DNA from: Klebsiella quasipneumoniae subsp. quasipneumoniae
GTDB lineage: Bacteria > Pseudomonadota > Gammaproteobacteria > Enterobacterales > Enterobacteriaceae
Direction: 5' to 3'
DNA: 64,000 nucleotides
Assembly (NCBI RefSeq): GCF_020525925.1
Contig: NZ_CP084876.1
Span: 868,001 to 932,000 of the forward strand
The translations under genes were made by a program, and so were the position numbers. The notes beneath the pieces were generated by a model. It did no database searches and was not told the DNA's origin. It was given only the letters and a program-made list of their open reading frames with translations. Position 1 is the first letter of the stretch. Every line of letters begins with the position of its first letter. Below are positions 8,026-17,249 of this stretch, in pieces.

Positions 8026-8526
8026 TCAGGCGTAGGTATAGGTGACGTTAATCACCGCCTGAATGGTGCCTTGCGTGGCGCCGCCGTTGACCGACAGGGC
8101 CCTGACCTGCAGCGGGAAGCGGGCGGACTGGCTGGCCTCATCCACCTGTACCGACTGGCTGCTGCCGTTGTTCAGCGTGGCGCCGTCCTCGCTCTGCAGT
8201 TCGAGCTGAATATTGCCTGCCGTCCCCTGGTTTTTGTAATAGCCGGTGCTGTCCGCGGTCCCGCTGAAGGTGGCCTTCACCCGTGAGGTACCGACGGGGC
8301 AGTTGCTGAGATCCAGCGCCACGCTGTGCCAGGCCGATGCCGAGCCCGCGCCGATCAGGCTGAAGGTGTAAAGATCGCCCAGCTCGACGGTGGCATTGAC
8401 GGTGGAGACCGTGCAGGGTCTGGCCACCACCTTCCCGTTGACGGTGAGGGTGACATCGGCCGCCCGCAGGGAAGGGCTCGCGGTTAACAGGCCGGCCAGC
8501 AGCCAGCCCACGTGGGTCCATTTCAT
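8026..8526 (-). CDS. fimG: FimG: type 1 fimbrial tip adaptor subunit
   Basis: 166 residues (E. coli FimG 167), a signal peptide ending SLRAA, then a pilin fold with paired cysteines (RPCTVS and LSNCPV) and the C-terminal beta-zipper strand ending NVTYTYA. It joins FimF to FimH in the tip fibrillum. It lies 14 bp before fimH and 12 bp after fimF in the same operon. Confidence 0.92.
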   Translation of the reverse strand: MKWTHVGWLLAGLLTASPSLRAADVTLTVNGKVVARPCTVSTVNATVELGDLYTFSLIGAGSASAWHSVALDLSNCPVGTSRVKATFSGTADSTGYYKNQGTAGNIQLELQSEDGATLNNGSSQSVQVDEASQSARFPLQVRALSVNGGATQGTIQAVINVTYTYA

Positions 8527-8538
8527 TGCAGCCTCCGC

Positions 8539-9066
8539 TTACTGAAATTCCAGGGTGAATGTCGCTGTCGCATTGACATGCCCGGCGGTGACGGGCACCT
8601 GGGTGGCCATCAGACGGGCGTAAAAGTTCAGGATGTTGGTCTGGCCCGGCGTCAGCGTGGTCCAGGCGATGGCTGACGACGGGGCATTGACGGGCAGTCG
8701 GGACTGCTGCTGGTCGAGAATCTCCACCCCCATTCCCGCCGCCGCCGAGGCGCCGGCGTCGAGTTTTAACAGGCTGGTATTGACGCTGTCCGCCACGCCG
8801 GTGAAGCCGACCTTCACCGCGGTGACGGAAGTGCCGCAGGGCGACAGCACGATACGGAACGGCACCGGCGGGGTCGTCGCCCCGACGGCGTAAAACTGCT
8901 TCGCGGCGTTGTCCTGCAAATCGACGGTGAACTCCTTCGACTCTCCGGCCACCGCGCAGGCGTTGTCGCGCACATAGCCGCTGATGGCGATCGTGCTGTC
9001 GGCAGCGAAGGCCAGCGGCGCGGCCAGCGTGAGCAGGGCGCCCAGCAGATACTGCGGTGTTCTCAT
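8539..9066 (-). CDS. fimF: FimF: type 1 fimbrial tip adaptor subunit
   Basis: Three consecutive ATG codons lie at 9072, 9069 and 9066; AAGGAG ends just before the first, so the third (9066) has the best spacing of 6 bases. This gives 175 residues, close to the 176 of E. coli FimF. It has a signal peptide (ending APLAFAA), cysteines in DNACAV and LSPCGT, and a pilin C-terminus TFTLEFQ. It links the FimA rod to FimG. A longer frame open to 9168 runs back into fimD and is not the real N-terminus. Confidence 0.92.
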   Translation of the reverse strand: MRTPQYLLGALLTLAAPLAFAADSTIAISGYVRDNACAVAGESKEFTVDLQDNAAKQFYAVGATTPPVPFRIVLSPCGTSVTAVKVGFTGVADSVNTSLLKLDAGASAAAGMGVEILDQQQSRLPVNAPSSAIAWTTLTPGQTNILNFYARLMATQVPVTAGHVNATATFTLEFQ

Positions 9067-9076
9067 CATCATCTCC

Positions 9077-11689
9077 TTAGCGACACGCGACGGACAGCTG
9101 GCTGAGCGCTTGCTGCCGGCTCTCCGGCGGCAGACGATAATCGGCCACGCACTGGGCGTCGGGGCCATCGCCCCATTTCACCCGCACCTTACCCGCCAGC
9201 GGCATCCCGCTGAGGTAGACCTGACCGTTATCCGCGACGATGCTGCCGCTCTGGTTGCTGTCGCTGGTGGCGAGGGCGCCAAACGGCACCGGTTTGCCGC
9301 GATGGGTGAGCGTCATCAGGATCTTCATCCCCACCTGGGCGTTAAAGCTGGCGCGGACGATCGCCCCATGGGTAGGCACCACGCTGACCACCGCATCATC
9401 AAGGTCGACATTGTCCGCCAGGGTATTGGTGTCCAGCGCGACCCGGTTTTCGCGATACTCGGTGGCATACGGCAGGACGGCATATCCGCGCCAGTCGGTG
9501 CGTACCCCGGTCTGGTTTTCGACCTTCACGCCGCCGGCGCCGGGGGCTTTCACCAGCACCACGGTATCGTTCAGCGGCTGGCTCAAGGTGATGCCGTTGG
9601 CGTGCGCCAGCACGCCGCCGCTGACCCCGTAGTAAAGCTGTTTAAAGCCATCGCTGCGGCTGTAGCCGACGTTGGCGTTGCCGTAGCCGCCGCGGTAGTT
9701 GAGCGCGGTATAGCCGGTGCTCCCGTTGTCGCCGTTGCCGCCGCCGGCATAGCCGGTTTGCACGCTATAGCTGAGGTTGTTGTCATCCAGCAGGGTGCCG
9801 TACAGGCCTGCCAGATTGGTCATGCGGCCATTGAGATCGTGCGACAGGCTGTAGCTGGCGCTGGCGTGCCGCCAGACCGAACGGCTATCGGAGCGCAGCC
9901 AGTGGCTGAAGGGGATATTGACGTTAACCGCCAGCATCTGATCGCGTCCCTGCTGCCAGGCGTTTTTCGTCAGGCTGTAGCTTAGCGACCAGTTGATATC
10001 GTCTACGGCGGCGTTGAGGCCGGCCTGCAGTTGCTCATCGGCATCGTCGGTGCCCCAGTAAGTCTGGTGGCTGCCGCTCAGATAGAGGGTGGCGGTGCGC
10101 CCCAGCTGTTGGGTCACGCTCAGCTGCACCTTGCCGCGTTTGCTGTAAGCCAGATTGTAGTAGTCGGTAAATTTGGGTTTCACCTGGATAACCCCGTCCT
10201 GAGTTTCCACGCTGTAGCCGCTCATCCGGCGGTAGGTGGTATCGGCAAAGTTATAGTAGCCGCGGGTGGAGTAGCGGTAGCCCACCAGCTGCAGGTTGGT
10301 GCCGGTCTCATCCAGTGACTTGTTATAGAGAAAGCGCACCGACTGTCCCTGATGCTCGCTGTCGTCAGGCAGGGTGGCGTTGGCCTGGGTGATATCCAGC
10401 GACCAGGCGCCGAAATAGCCCATGTTTTTCCCCACCCCGAGGTTAAAGGCGCGATAGCGGTCCGCCAGCTGGGCGCCGCCGTACAGGGTCCAGCCGGCCG
10501 GCAGGCCATGCATGGCCGTGCTCTGGAAAAAATCGGGCGTTTCCTGCTGGCTGTTGCCGCTGCGGTACTCCCCGGCGGAGAGGGCGAAGCGGGTATGGCC
10601 TTCGCGCTGCAGCACCGGCACCGTTGACCAGGGCACGCTGAAGACCTGGCGGGTGCCATCCGCTTCTTTAATGGTGACCTGCAGATCGCCGCCGTTGCCC
10701 GCGGCGTAGAGATCGTCGATGGTAAACGGCCCCGGCGGCACCGTGCTCTGGTAGATTTCGTAGCCGTTTTGTTTGACTGACACCTGCGCGGTGCCGCGGG
10801 CGATCCCGTGGATCACCGGCGCGAAGCCTTTCTGGCTGTCCGGCAGCATATTGTCATCGGAGGCCAGCTGCGCGCCGCGGAAGTTGATCCCGTCGAAGAC
10901 ATCGCCGTTGGTGTAGCTATCCCCGAGGGTAAGCCGCGACCGCAGGGGAATGATGTCCCGCTCAAGCCAGCTGTTGACGTGCTGCCAGCGGTTCTCATTG
11001 GATGAGGCGCTGCCGCCGCTGCTGTAACTCCAGGTGCTGTTATCGCGCAGGCGCCAGGCGCCGAGGTTCAGCCCGCTCTGCAGATTCAGATAGGCGTAAC
11101 GGCTGTTCCCCCCGGTGGCGTTATGAACGTTATTGCCGGTGAAGTTATAGTTAATCAGCCCGGCGGTGATGCCGTTATCCCATAGCTCCGGCGGAATATA
11201 GCCGCGGGCGTGGCTGCCCATAAACGCCTGGGGTACGGTGAGATACAGGCGCTGCTGGCCGACATCGAAGCGGGTGGTGGCTTCGCTGATGAGCGTCGTT
11301 AGCGGCACGCAGGCCTTACTGTCCAGGGCCGCCATGCCCGTCACCCGTCCGGTATCCACCCCCATGCTCGCCAGCTGGCCGCGGGTCAGGCAGGGCGACA
11401 GGCCATGGCCCTGCGCGTCAGCCTGGAAAGTAACGTCCCGGGTAGTCATATAGCCGTTATTGAGGTAAATATCGACGCGATAGGTGCCCGGCGGGACCTC
11501 CTGGCCTTTTTCAAATCCCGACAGGTCTGCCACCGCCGCCGGATCGTCAGCTAAAAAGCGGGGGTTAAAATAGAGGTCCGCCTGCGCGGCAAACGGCTGC
11601 GAGCAGAGCCACAGCGTCAACGCCGGCGTAATCAGGCGCCGGGCGCTTGGGCGACCCCCATGGTCCAGTCCATATTTTCGATGTGACAT
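9077..11689 (-). CDS. fimD: FimD: outer-membrane usher of type 1 fimbriae
   Basis: 870 residues (E. coli FimD 878). A signal peptide is followed by the usher N-terminal domain ([20 protein letters not shown]), a 24-strand barrel with plug, and C-terminal domains ending with the conserved cysteine pair (AQCVAD...SVACR). The motif [11 protein letters not shown] is characteristic of ushers. It receives chaperone-subunit complexes and polymerises them through the outer membrane. GGAGGG precedes the ATG. It sits between fimC and fimF as in E. coli. Confidence 0.96.
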   Translation of the reverse strand: MSHRKYGLDHGGRPSARRLITPALTLWLCSQPFAAQADLYFNPRFLADDPAAVADLSGFEKGQEVPPGTYRVDIYLNNGYMTTRDVTFQADAQGHGLSPCLTRGQLASMGVDTGRVTGMAALDSKACVPLTTLISEATTRFDVGQQRLYLTVPQAFMGSHARGYIPPELWDNGITAGLINYNFTGNNVHNATGGNSRYAYLNLQSGLNLGAWRLRDNSTWSYSSGGSASSNENRWQHVNSWLERDIIPLRSRLTLGDSYTNGDVFDGINFRGAQLASDDNMLPDSQKGFAPVIHGIARGTAQVSVKQNGYEIYQSTVPPGPFTIDDLYAAGNGGDLQVTIKEADGTRQVFSVPWSTVPVLQREGHTRFALSAGEYRSGNSQQETPDFFQSTAMHGLPAGWTLYGGAQLADRYRAFNLGVGKNMGYFGAWSLDITQANATLPDDSEHQGQSVRFLYNKSLDETGTNLQLVGYRYSTRGYYNFADTTYRRMSGYSVETQDGVIQVKPKFTDYYNLAYSKRGKVQLSVTQQLGRTATLYLSGSHQTYWGTDDADEQLQAGLNAAVDDINWSLSYSLTKNAWQQGRDQMLAVNVNIPFSHWLRSDSRSVWRHASASYSLSHDLNGRMTNLAGLYGTLLDDNNLSYSVQTGYAGGGNGDNGSTGYTALNYRGGYGNANVGYSRSDGFKQLYYGVSGGVLAHANGITLSQPLNDTVVLVKAPGAGGVKVENQTGVRTDWRGYAVLPYATEYRENRVALDTNTLADNVDLDDAVVSVVPTHGAIVRASFNAQVGMKILMTLTHRGKPVPFGALATSDSNQSGSIVADNGQVYLSGMPLAGKVRVKWGDGPDAQCVADYRLPPESRQQALSQLSVACR

Positions 11690-11770
11690 AATCCCTCCGG
11701 TCCGACGTTGCCCGGCAGTCAGTGCTTCTGGTCATGCGCAGCGTGGCCCGCGCGGCGGGGCACACCAGAG

Positions 11771-12475
11771 TTAACGCAGTACGCCATTCATTTTCGGCGT
11801 CAGCGCGCCGTAATCGTTAATGGTGCGATAGGTGATGGTGCTGCCGGCATCCGCGGGCAGCTTGACGCTGGTTTTGCCCATCGGCGGCACCAGGGCGTTT
11901 TCCAGAATGCGTGTTCCGGCGTTGAGTTCGGTCACCGTCAGGTAATAGGGGGTGGGATTAGTCAGCGTTAGCGACGATCCGTTGCGGCTAAAGGTCAGCT
12001 TGTCCGGCGCCTGATCCGGGGGCAGGGCCAGTTTTGCCGGTCGGTAGTAGAGCTTGATGCGGCTGATAATCGCCAGCTGGAGGGTGTTGTCGCTGAGCTT
12101 CGATTTATCCATTGAAGGAATGGCCTTCACGTTCATCCAGAACAGGCTTTCCCGATCCTGCGGCAGCTGGTTATTGGTCGCGTCGATAATGCGCAGGGTG
12201 TTCTCTTTTTTGCCCTGCATGGCAAACAGGGGGGGAGTGATAACAAACCGGCCGTCTCGCTGCCCATCGGCATTTTCCACCCATGACTGAATAAGCCAGG
12301 TGCTGTTGTCGTCGTTATTGGTGACCGCCAGCTGGACCTGTTTCTGACCCGCCGGGTAGATGACCCGGGTCGCGCCCAGCGCGACGCCCGCGTGCGCGCT
12401 GGCGCTCAACGCGCCGGCGGCGAAAAGCGCACATCCCGTCAGTATGCCGCGTATCGTCGTTGCCGTTTTTCTCAC
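11771..12475 (-). CDS. fimC: FimC: periplasmic chaperone for type 1 fimbrial subunits
   Basis: The PapD-like chaperone has 234 residues if translation begins at the GTG at 12475, which follows AAGGAG by 5 bases; an upstream GTG (12496) would add 7 residues and has no ribosome site. After the signal peptide come two immunoglobulin-like domains with the G1-donor pattern around LQLAIISRIKLYYRPAKL, including the Arg and Lys that anchor subunit C-termini, and the family signature FWMNVKAIP. It delivers FimA, FimF, FimG and FimH to FimD. Confidence 0.94.
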   Translation of the reverse strand: MRKTATTIRGILTGCALFAAGALSASAHAGVALGATRVIYPAGQKQVQLAVTNNDDNSTWLIQSWVENADGQRDGRFVITPPLFAMQGKKENTLRIIDATNNQLPQDRESLFWMNVKAIPSMDKSKLSDNTLQLAIISRIKLYYRPAKLALPPDQAPDKLTFSRNGSSLTLTNPTPYYLTVTELNAGTRILENALVPPMGKTSVKLPADAGSTITYRTINDYGALTPKMNGVLR

Positions 12476-12524
12476 ATTATCTCCTTGTCTGCTCACGGTG
12501 TTGTCCTGCTGGTCTGCGGGTTGA

Positions 12525-13061
12525 TTACTGATAGGTTAATGAGAACCAGGCCTGGGCGTTGGCCGCCCCGCCGGTGACCTGGCGTCCGGTCGCCCGATAT
12601 TTGGCGACGAAATTTAGCGTCGTCGGTCCGCGGTAGAGCGGCACCCAGCGATCCGGCGGACGGTTGAGGGGCAATTGCTGGCCCTGACTGTCGAACAGCG
12701 CAATGCCGATCCCGCTGGCGATCCCCGGGCCTTCGCCCACCGAAAGCACATCGGGGTTTTTGCCGTCAGCCACGCCGTGAAATGCCACCCCGACATGCTG
12801 GCTGACCGCCGTACTGCAATCCTGTAAATGAATCGCGAAAGGGATCGGGTTGCTGTCTTCGCCCACGTCGTGAAATCGGTTACTGCTGATCTGTCCCAGA
12901 TTGACCGTCATCTGCCGATCGCCGGCTTCAACGCGGCAGGAACTGGCCATGATCAGGCCCTGAAAGCGCATGCTCCCTCCCGGCAGCGTGACGTTCCACT
13001 GATTACCGGCCAGCGCCAGCGGAGGCAGCAGCAGTAGCAGACCCGATTTCATTCCCTGCAT
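12525..13061 (-). CDS. fimI: FimI: fimbrin-like minor subunit
   Basis: 178 residues with a short signal peptide ([11 protein letters not shown]), a pilin fold with cysteines in ASSCRV and QDCSTA, and the terminal strand AWFSLTYQ. It lies between fimA and fimC, the FimI position in E. coli, where it is thought to affect rod termination or anchoring. Translation may begin at Met1 (13061) or Met4. The 71-bp gap to fimA holds no strong terminator that I can see. Confidence 0.9.
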   Translation of the reverse strand: MQGMKSGLLLLLPPLALAGNQWNVTLPGGSMRFQGLIMASSCRVEAGDRQMTVNLGQISSNRFHDVGEDSNPIPFAIHLQDCSTAVSQHVGVAFHGVADGKNPDVLSVGEGPGIASGIGIALFDSQGQQLPLNRPPDRWVPLYRGPTTLNFVAKYRATGRQVTGGAANAQAWFSLTYQ

Positions 13062-13132
13062 CGTTTCACCCCGGTTGCAAAATTAAGCGCGGGCCCTCCT
13101 GGCCCGGATGGCTTCCTTGCCTGATGGTTGCC

Positions 13133-13681
13133 TTACTCGTACTGCACTTTGAAGGTGGCGTCCGCGTTCGCGATACCGGCGGTCGCGGCGCCAGTGGCGT
13201 AGTAACGCGCCTGGAACGGAATGATGTTGGTGCCGTCATTCAGGGTGGTGGCTGCGCTGAAGGTGGCGCCGTCCAGCGCCAGCGGCGTGCCGGTGTTGTC
13301 GAGGATCTGTACGCCGACGTTGGTCGCGCTGCCGGCGGCAGAGTTTTGCAGCGCCAGAACGGTGGTATTGCTGCTGTCGATAGCCGTACCGGCGAAGGCG
13401 ACGGACGCTTTGGTTGCTACCGTGGTGTCGCAATCATCCAGCTGAATGTTGAAACCGACGGACGAACTGGTGCTCCCCGCCGTGGCCAGCTTCGCGGAAC
13501 GCACCTGGCCCAACTGAACGGTTTGATCGATAGAGCCGGCATCCACCGCACAGGCCGCGTTAACGACTTCCCCTTTAAAATGGACGGTCCCGCCGTTAAC
13601 CGTGGTGGTATCGGCCAGGGCCGCCGCGGAGCTCAGAGACAGGGCTGACACAACAATCATTGCCAGTGTTTTGATTTTCAT
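13133..13681 (-). CDS. fimA: FimA: major type 1 fimbrial subunit
   Basis: Translation begins at 13681 ([18 protein letters not shown]), preceded by AAGGAAA; the frame upstream to 13822 is the leader region. The product has 182 residues, with a signal peptide cut after ALA, cysteines in NAACAV and DDCDTT, and the pilin C-terminus ATFKVQYE. It forms the helical rod. Its promoter is in the invertible element about 130 bp upstream, so expression depends on that element's orientation. Confidence 0.96.
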   Translation of the reverse strand: MKIKTLAMIVVSALSLSSAAALADTTTVNGGTVHFKGEVVNAACAVDAGSIDQTVQLGQVRSAKLATAGSTSSSVGFNIQLDDCDTTVATKASVAFAGTAIDSSNTTVLALQNSAAGSATNVGVQILDNTGTPLALDGATFSAATTLNDGTNIIPFQARYYATGAATAGIANADATFKVQYE

Positions 13682-13812
13682 ACTGTTTTCCTTTGAACGA
13701 TGTCGAAATAACGAACCGGATTGGCAGCCGTTGTGCCTTCCAGGCATTTCAGATTTCAGCCGAGTGGTCCGGCTGCCGGCTCTGCACAGTTTTCGCCCAA
13801 CCGATGAGACAA

Positions 13813-14126
13813 TTGGGGCCATTTTGACTCGTTGAGATAAACGATCTGATTTCCGTTTAATTACGCCTGTTTTATGGTGTTAAGTTCTGAGAAATGTTGT
13901 TTATATGGATATTTAATCTGTGGTTGTTGGCGGAGTGCGAAAGGAAGAGCGATGCCGCTGGCGAAGGCGCGTCGATGCCCCGGGAGGTCAGGGTGAGAAA
14001 AGTGCGTAATTGATGTTTTAAAAATGATTTAAAATCAGAGGATTATGAATTTTTTTGCAGAAATATGGCGTGGTGAGTTGCAAAATATGTCAAAACATTT
14101 TTATGATATAAACAGTTTGGCCCCAA
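13813..14126. promoter_or_regulatory. fimS: fimS invertible DNA element, OFF orientation
   Basis: The 9-bp repeats TTGGGGCCA (13813-13821) and TGGCCCCAA (14118-14126) bound exactly 314 bp, the length of the E. coli fim switch. The inverted repeat is perfect over 11 bp here (AATTGGGGCCA at 13811, TGGCCCCAATT ending at 14128). The fimA-proximal end reads GAGTCAAAATGGCCCCAA toward fimA, and the promoter-bearing end faces fimE, which corresponds to phase OFF in E. coli. The element is AT-rich. FimB and FimE, encoded beside it, are the recombinases expected to flip it. Confidence 0.95.
14078..14107 (+). promoter_or_regulatory. fimA promoter inside fimS, pointing away from fimA
   Basis: TTGCAA (14078-14083) and TATGAT (14102-14107) are separated by 18 bp at the right end of fimS. 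TATGAT followed by ATA...CAGTTTGGCCCCAA matches the E. coli fimA promoter. In this assembly it reads rightward to fimE; inversion would place it facing fimA. Confidence 0.8.
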
Positions 14127-14160
14127 TTGACCTGTTCACGGTTTATTTTTTTAATTAAAT

Positions 14161-14769
14161 TCAATCGGTTGTATCAATTCCCGCTTCTGCATTGCTTTCT
14201 CCAATAAGATTATTTCTTTCCCATATTCCGGCAAAACGCGCCGCATTGCTGGCGGTGTAGCGTACCGTGTGTCGAATATTACGATGACCGAGATAATCCT
14301 GGATCAAACGGGTATCTGTCCCTCTTTCCGCCAGTTCGTAGCCGCAGGCGTGACGCAGCATATGGGGGTGGGTCTGCGTTACGGTACCTGCCTTTTCCCC
14401 GGCGGCGCGAATAATACGATATGCCTGCTGGCGTGAGAGCGGGGTACCGCGACGGGAGATAAACAGCGCGTCGGTTTTGGCCGCCGCTTTCCAGCCGGCG
14501 CGGACCTGACTCCAGCGCTCAATGGCCTCACGTTCATCAAAGCGCAGCGGGTGAATAGTCGAAAAACCGTTCTTCAACCGCCGCACATTGACCCGGCCTT
14601 CCCGTAGATCCAGATCGTGATAGTGCAGATCCAGCAGTTCGCTGATGCGCATCCCGTGGCGAAAGGCGAGCAGGATGAGGCAGTAGTCCCGCTCGCCGGT
14701 GGCGCCCTGACGCGCGGCCTGCATCATAGCCTGAACTTCTTTGGCGGTAAGAAAACGACGTCGGTTCAC
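14161..14769 (-). CDS. fimE: FimE: tyrosine recombinase of the fim switch
   Basis: 202 residues (E. coli FimE 198), a minimal tyrosine recombinase with only the catalytic domain. Visible catalytic residues are Arg41 in HGMRISEL, the HPHMLRH box (His and Arg), GHR in DYLGHRNIRH, and the nucleophilic Tyr in TVRYTAS. FimE in E. coli mainly turns the switch from ON to OFF. It lies 35 bp from the fimS end and is the recombinase nearest the switch, matching E. coli order. It is on the same strand as fimB. Confidence 0.95.
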   Translation of the reverse strand: MNRRRFLTAKEVQAMMQAARQGATGERDYCLILLAFRHGMRISELLDLHYHDLDLREGRVNVRRLKNGFSTIHPLRFDEREAIERWSQVRAGWKAAAKTDALFISRRGTPLSRQQAYRIIRAAGEKAGTVTQTHPHMLRHACGYELAERGTDTRLIQDYLGHRNIRHTVRYTASNAARFAGIWERNNLIGESNAEAGIDTTD

Positions 14770-15221
14770 AATAGTTGCTCCTGTAAAAGATGTGAGGGGT
14801 CGTCATGGCGAAACCATACGCCATGACGGAAAAGATCCGTAATGCGAGAACGGTACAAGGTGAAGGCGATTAACCACGCATAGATAGCATATTATATTTA
14901 CAGCCAGTCAAAATATCGCCTGGCGATAATTCTTAATTTTAGAGATTTTAAGCAAGGCCACAATAGATCTTCTCGGGTTTTATAGCATGTGCATAAAATA
15001 AAAGGTTTTTTTCAAACGATAGATTTTAAAAATAGCGGGATGGATTTTAGCCAACAATAAATAGTCACGGCAAAACCGGAATTTATGCAGGGTTAATTGA
15101 ACGAGGTGACCGCAGGATTAAATAAGAACTTGCGGGAACAGTAATCATAATTAACCGAGGGTTAATTTATTGATATTTAATTTCCCCGCAACGCGGTACA
15201 ACGCCATCCGTGGCGTCAGGC
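14770..15221. other. AT-rich fimE-fimB intergenic region
   Basis: About 450 bp without a convincing gene; markedly more AT-rich than the flanking operons. It should hold the fimE promoter. A perfect 8-bp inverted repeat, AATTAACC-GAG-GGTTAATT, lies at 15149-15167 about 55 bp after the fimB stop. It may be a weak terminator or a protein-binding site. ORFs overlapping 15151-15220 are shadows of the fimB end. Confidence 0.6.
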
Positions 15222-15827
15222 TTACTGAAGCAGCGACAGGCGCTGTTTGTCGCGCGTATTGTCCCAGATACCATAGAAACGTCCCGCGTTGCTGGCGGTA
15301 TACCAGACGGTATGGCGAATATTGCGGTGTCCGAGATAGTCCTGGATCAGGCGGGTATCGATACCCATATTGGCCAACGCAAAGCCACACGAGTGACGCA
15401 GCATGTGCGGGTGGATCTCCAGCGGCAATCCCGCCTGGTCGCCAGAAGAGGCGATAATCTGATAGAACTGCTGGCGGGAAAGGGGATTGCCTTTGCGGGA
15501 GAGAAACAGCCACTCGCTGGCGGCCTGCGGCCAGGTGTTGCGAATGGCCAGCCAGCGCTTTAGGGCGTGGATCTCTTTATTCAGCAAAGGGTGGGTGGTC
15601 GAGAACCCCTTTTTTAGCCGATGGATATAAACGCAGCGGGAAGCAAGGTCGATATCGGATATTCGCAGGCGACAGATCTCGCTGGCGCGCAGACCATGGA
15701 TGAAGCACAGCAGCGTCAGGCAATAATTACGTGCGGCGTAGGGACCGCTATCGGCGGCTTTTAGTAGCGACTCGATTTCATTCTGAGTCAGGAAGTTCCT
15801 TTTTTTAATATCGGCGTTATTCGTCAT
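15222..15827 (-). CDS. fimB: FimB: tyrosine recombinase of the fim switch
   Basis: The ATG at 15827 follows AAAAGGGA and gives 201 residues (E. coli FimB 200); an in-frame start at 15851 would add 8 residues. The catalytic set is complete: Arg in HGLRASEI, HPHMLRHSCG, GHRNIRH and Tyr in TVWYTAS. FimB inverts fimS in both directions in E. coli and supplies OFF-to-ON switching. About half its positions match the neighbouring FimE, as expected for the paralogue pair. Confidence 0.95.
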   Translation of the reverse strand: MTNNADIKKRNFLTQNEIESLLKAADSGPYAARNYCLTLLCFIHGLRASEICRLRISDIDLASRCVYIHRLKKGFSTTHPLLNKEIHALKRWLAIRNTWPQAASEWLFLSRKGNPLSRQQFYQIIASSGDQAGLPLEIHPHMLRHSCGFALANMGIDTRLIQDYLGHRNIRHTVWYTASNAGRFYGIWDNTRDKQRLSLLQ

Positions 15828-16604
15828 GGTGTTCCCTTTTATGGCAGGCAAATATTACGCTTTCCAGGCCTGCGTCAGGTCATTGTTAAATGCGACTGCC
15901 TTTTTATTTTTAAACAGCGTGCTGATAACGTTTTTATTTGCTACGGGTGCACGCAGTATCATGGGCTATCGCCATCCCCTGCGATAAGACGCCGCATGCT
16001 GAAGGGTAAAGAAAGGGTTAGCTGGTTGAACTGGCGAATCTTTCCTGGAGGTTTCCACGTCCTGTACATCCCTGATCCTCTTGATGATGCCCACGTGATG
16101 ATGAAGGCACTGGCTTCCGGCCACGGCAAGGCGGCCATCAATGCCGTCATGATTTATTTCCCGGCTGTCGGGGCGGCACGGCGTCAGCCAGCCGGCCGCC
16201 CGTATCTCAGCGACGGGAATGGCATGAGTAATTTCTCAGACAGAATACAACCTTGAACCGTCTGGATAGCATTCACTGCAAAACTACAACAGTGATTAAA
16301 CCATACTGCAAAAAGCCTGGGGATAATAGCCATTGTCTCTGTAAGGGCACTTTACGTCTTATTTAAAGGGTTGAGCTTAATCTTAATAGTGCAGGGGTAG
16401 CAGCGGGCGGTAATCGGCGGTAGCGGTGATATCAGGCTGTGGGTATTAGTAGCCATGGACTGCGGACCGGTTGCGGGTAATATTCTGCTGCAAGCTAAGA
16501 ATAAAGAGCAGGCAGGGCTGGACGCGACCGTCCGGCGTCACAGGCGGAGTGAAAGGCTCCGGTGGCAGAAGACCTCGATCTGACATTCGCCGGAGCAGGC
16601 TGAC
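15828..16604. other. Intergenic region upstream of fimB
   Basis: About 780 bp without a gene I can support. It should contain the fimB promoter and regulatory sites. Two overlapping ORFs on opposite strands (15996-16256 +, 86 codons; 15959-16150 -, 63 codons) have no ribosome site or recognisable motif. The left part (15850-15960) is AT-rich and the middle is more GC-rich. Confidence 0.5.
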
Positions 16605-16850
16605 TTACCATTTTTCGTCGCGGGCTTCCTGACGACCTTCGCGGCGGTTTTCCCGCTTATCGTGACGGCAGCTGGCGTTGCTTTGATTGTTGTTGCTGAC
16701 GCACTCTTGCTTGGTTTCACGGCCCTGCTCGCGGCTATCCTGGCGGATATCGCGGGCGTCCTGGCGCTGGTCGCTGCGCCAGGTCGCCTGCGCCGAAAGC
16801 GAGGGCGTCAGCAGCGCGACGCACGCCAGGGCGAGTAAGCATCTTTTCAT
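16605..16850 (-). CDS. Small exported highly charged protein, unknown function
   Basis: 81 residues with a clear signal peptide (KRCLLALACVALLTPSLSA, cut near SLSAQA). The mature part of about 60 residues is extremely rich in Arg, Asp, Glu and Gln, in an irregular RQDxRDxR/RExR pattern, with two cysteines (KQECVS and NASCRH) that could form a disulphide in the periplasm. AGGA precedes the ATG. I do not recognise a named family; small periplasmic proteins of this kind occur in enterobacteria. It stands alone with no operon partner. Confidence 0.7.
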   Translation of the reverse strand: MKRCLLALACVALLTPSLSAQATWRSDQRQDARDIRQDSREQGRETKQECVSNNNQSNASCRHDKRENRREGRQEARDEKW

Positions 16851-17249
16851 CGGAGTGGTCCTGTTAATGCATGTATTAAATAAATAGCAGTTAATGAATA
16901 TTCGTGCCTGATGCGCAGGATGATAAAGTACATAAAGTGCCAGGATAGCGATAACTGATTTATTTTTATCTGTTTTTAGACGTGTAACGACTGCTCTTAT
17001 ATGTTATTCAGGGTGCCAGCATTAAAAACAAACGTCTGTGGTATGCTGAAGAGAGTAAAGTGCTTTGTGCAAAGATAGGGCAGAGGGTAGGTACAGGAGC
17101 CCGCTGATGCTGATAATGCGGAGCCTTGTGACCTCGAGCATTGACGAGAAAAACGCCGATAAATCATCCATCCTTGAAAACAGGCACTATTGTTCGCCGG
17201 GCATGAGATTGTCGTCCGGTGGTTCATCTCTTTTCACCATGGCATAACG
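16851..17249. other. Intergenic region, no gene seen
   Basis: About 400 bp between the small exported protein and the metal exporter. It should carry the promoters of both. Short ORFs here lack ribosome sites. No riboswitch consensus that I know is evident. Confidence 0.45.

Noticed and set aside
13682-13822. Longer N-terminus for FimA starting within fimS
   Set aside because: It would put a non-signal-peptide leader before a clear signal sequence and start at the invertible repeat; MKIKTLA at 13681 is the real start.
15996-16256. 86-codon + ORF (and 63-codon - ORF) upstream of fimB
   Set aside because: No ribosome site, no motif and mutual overlap on opposite strands; cannot be supported as genes.
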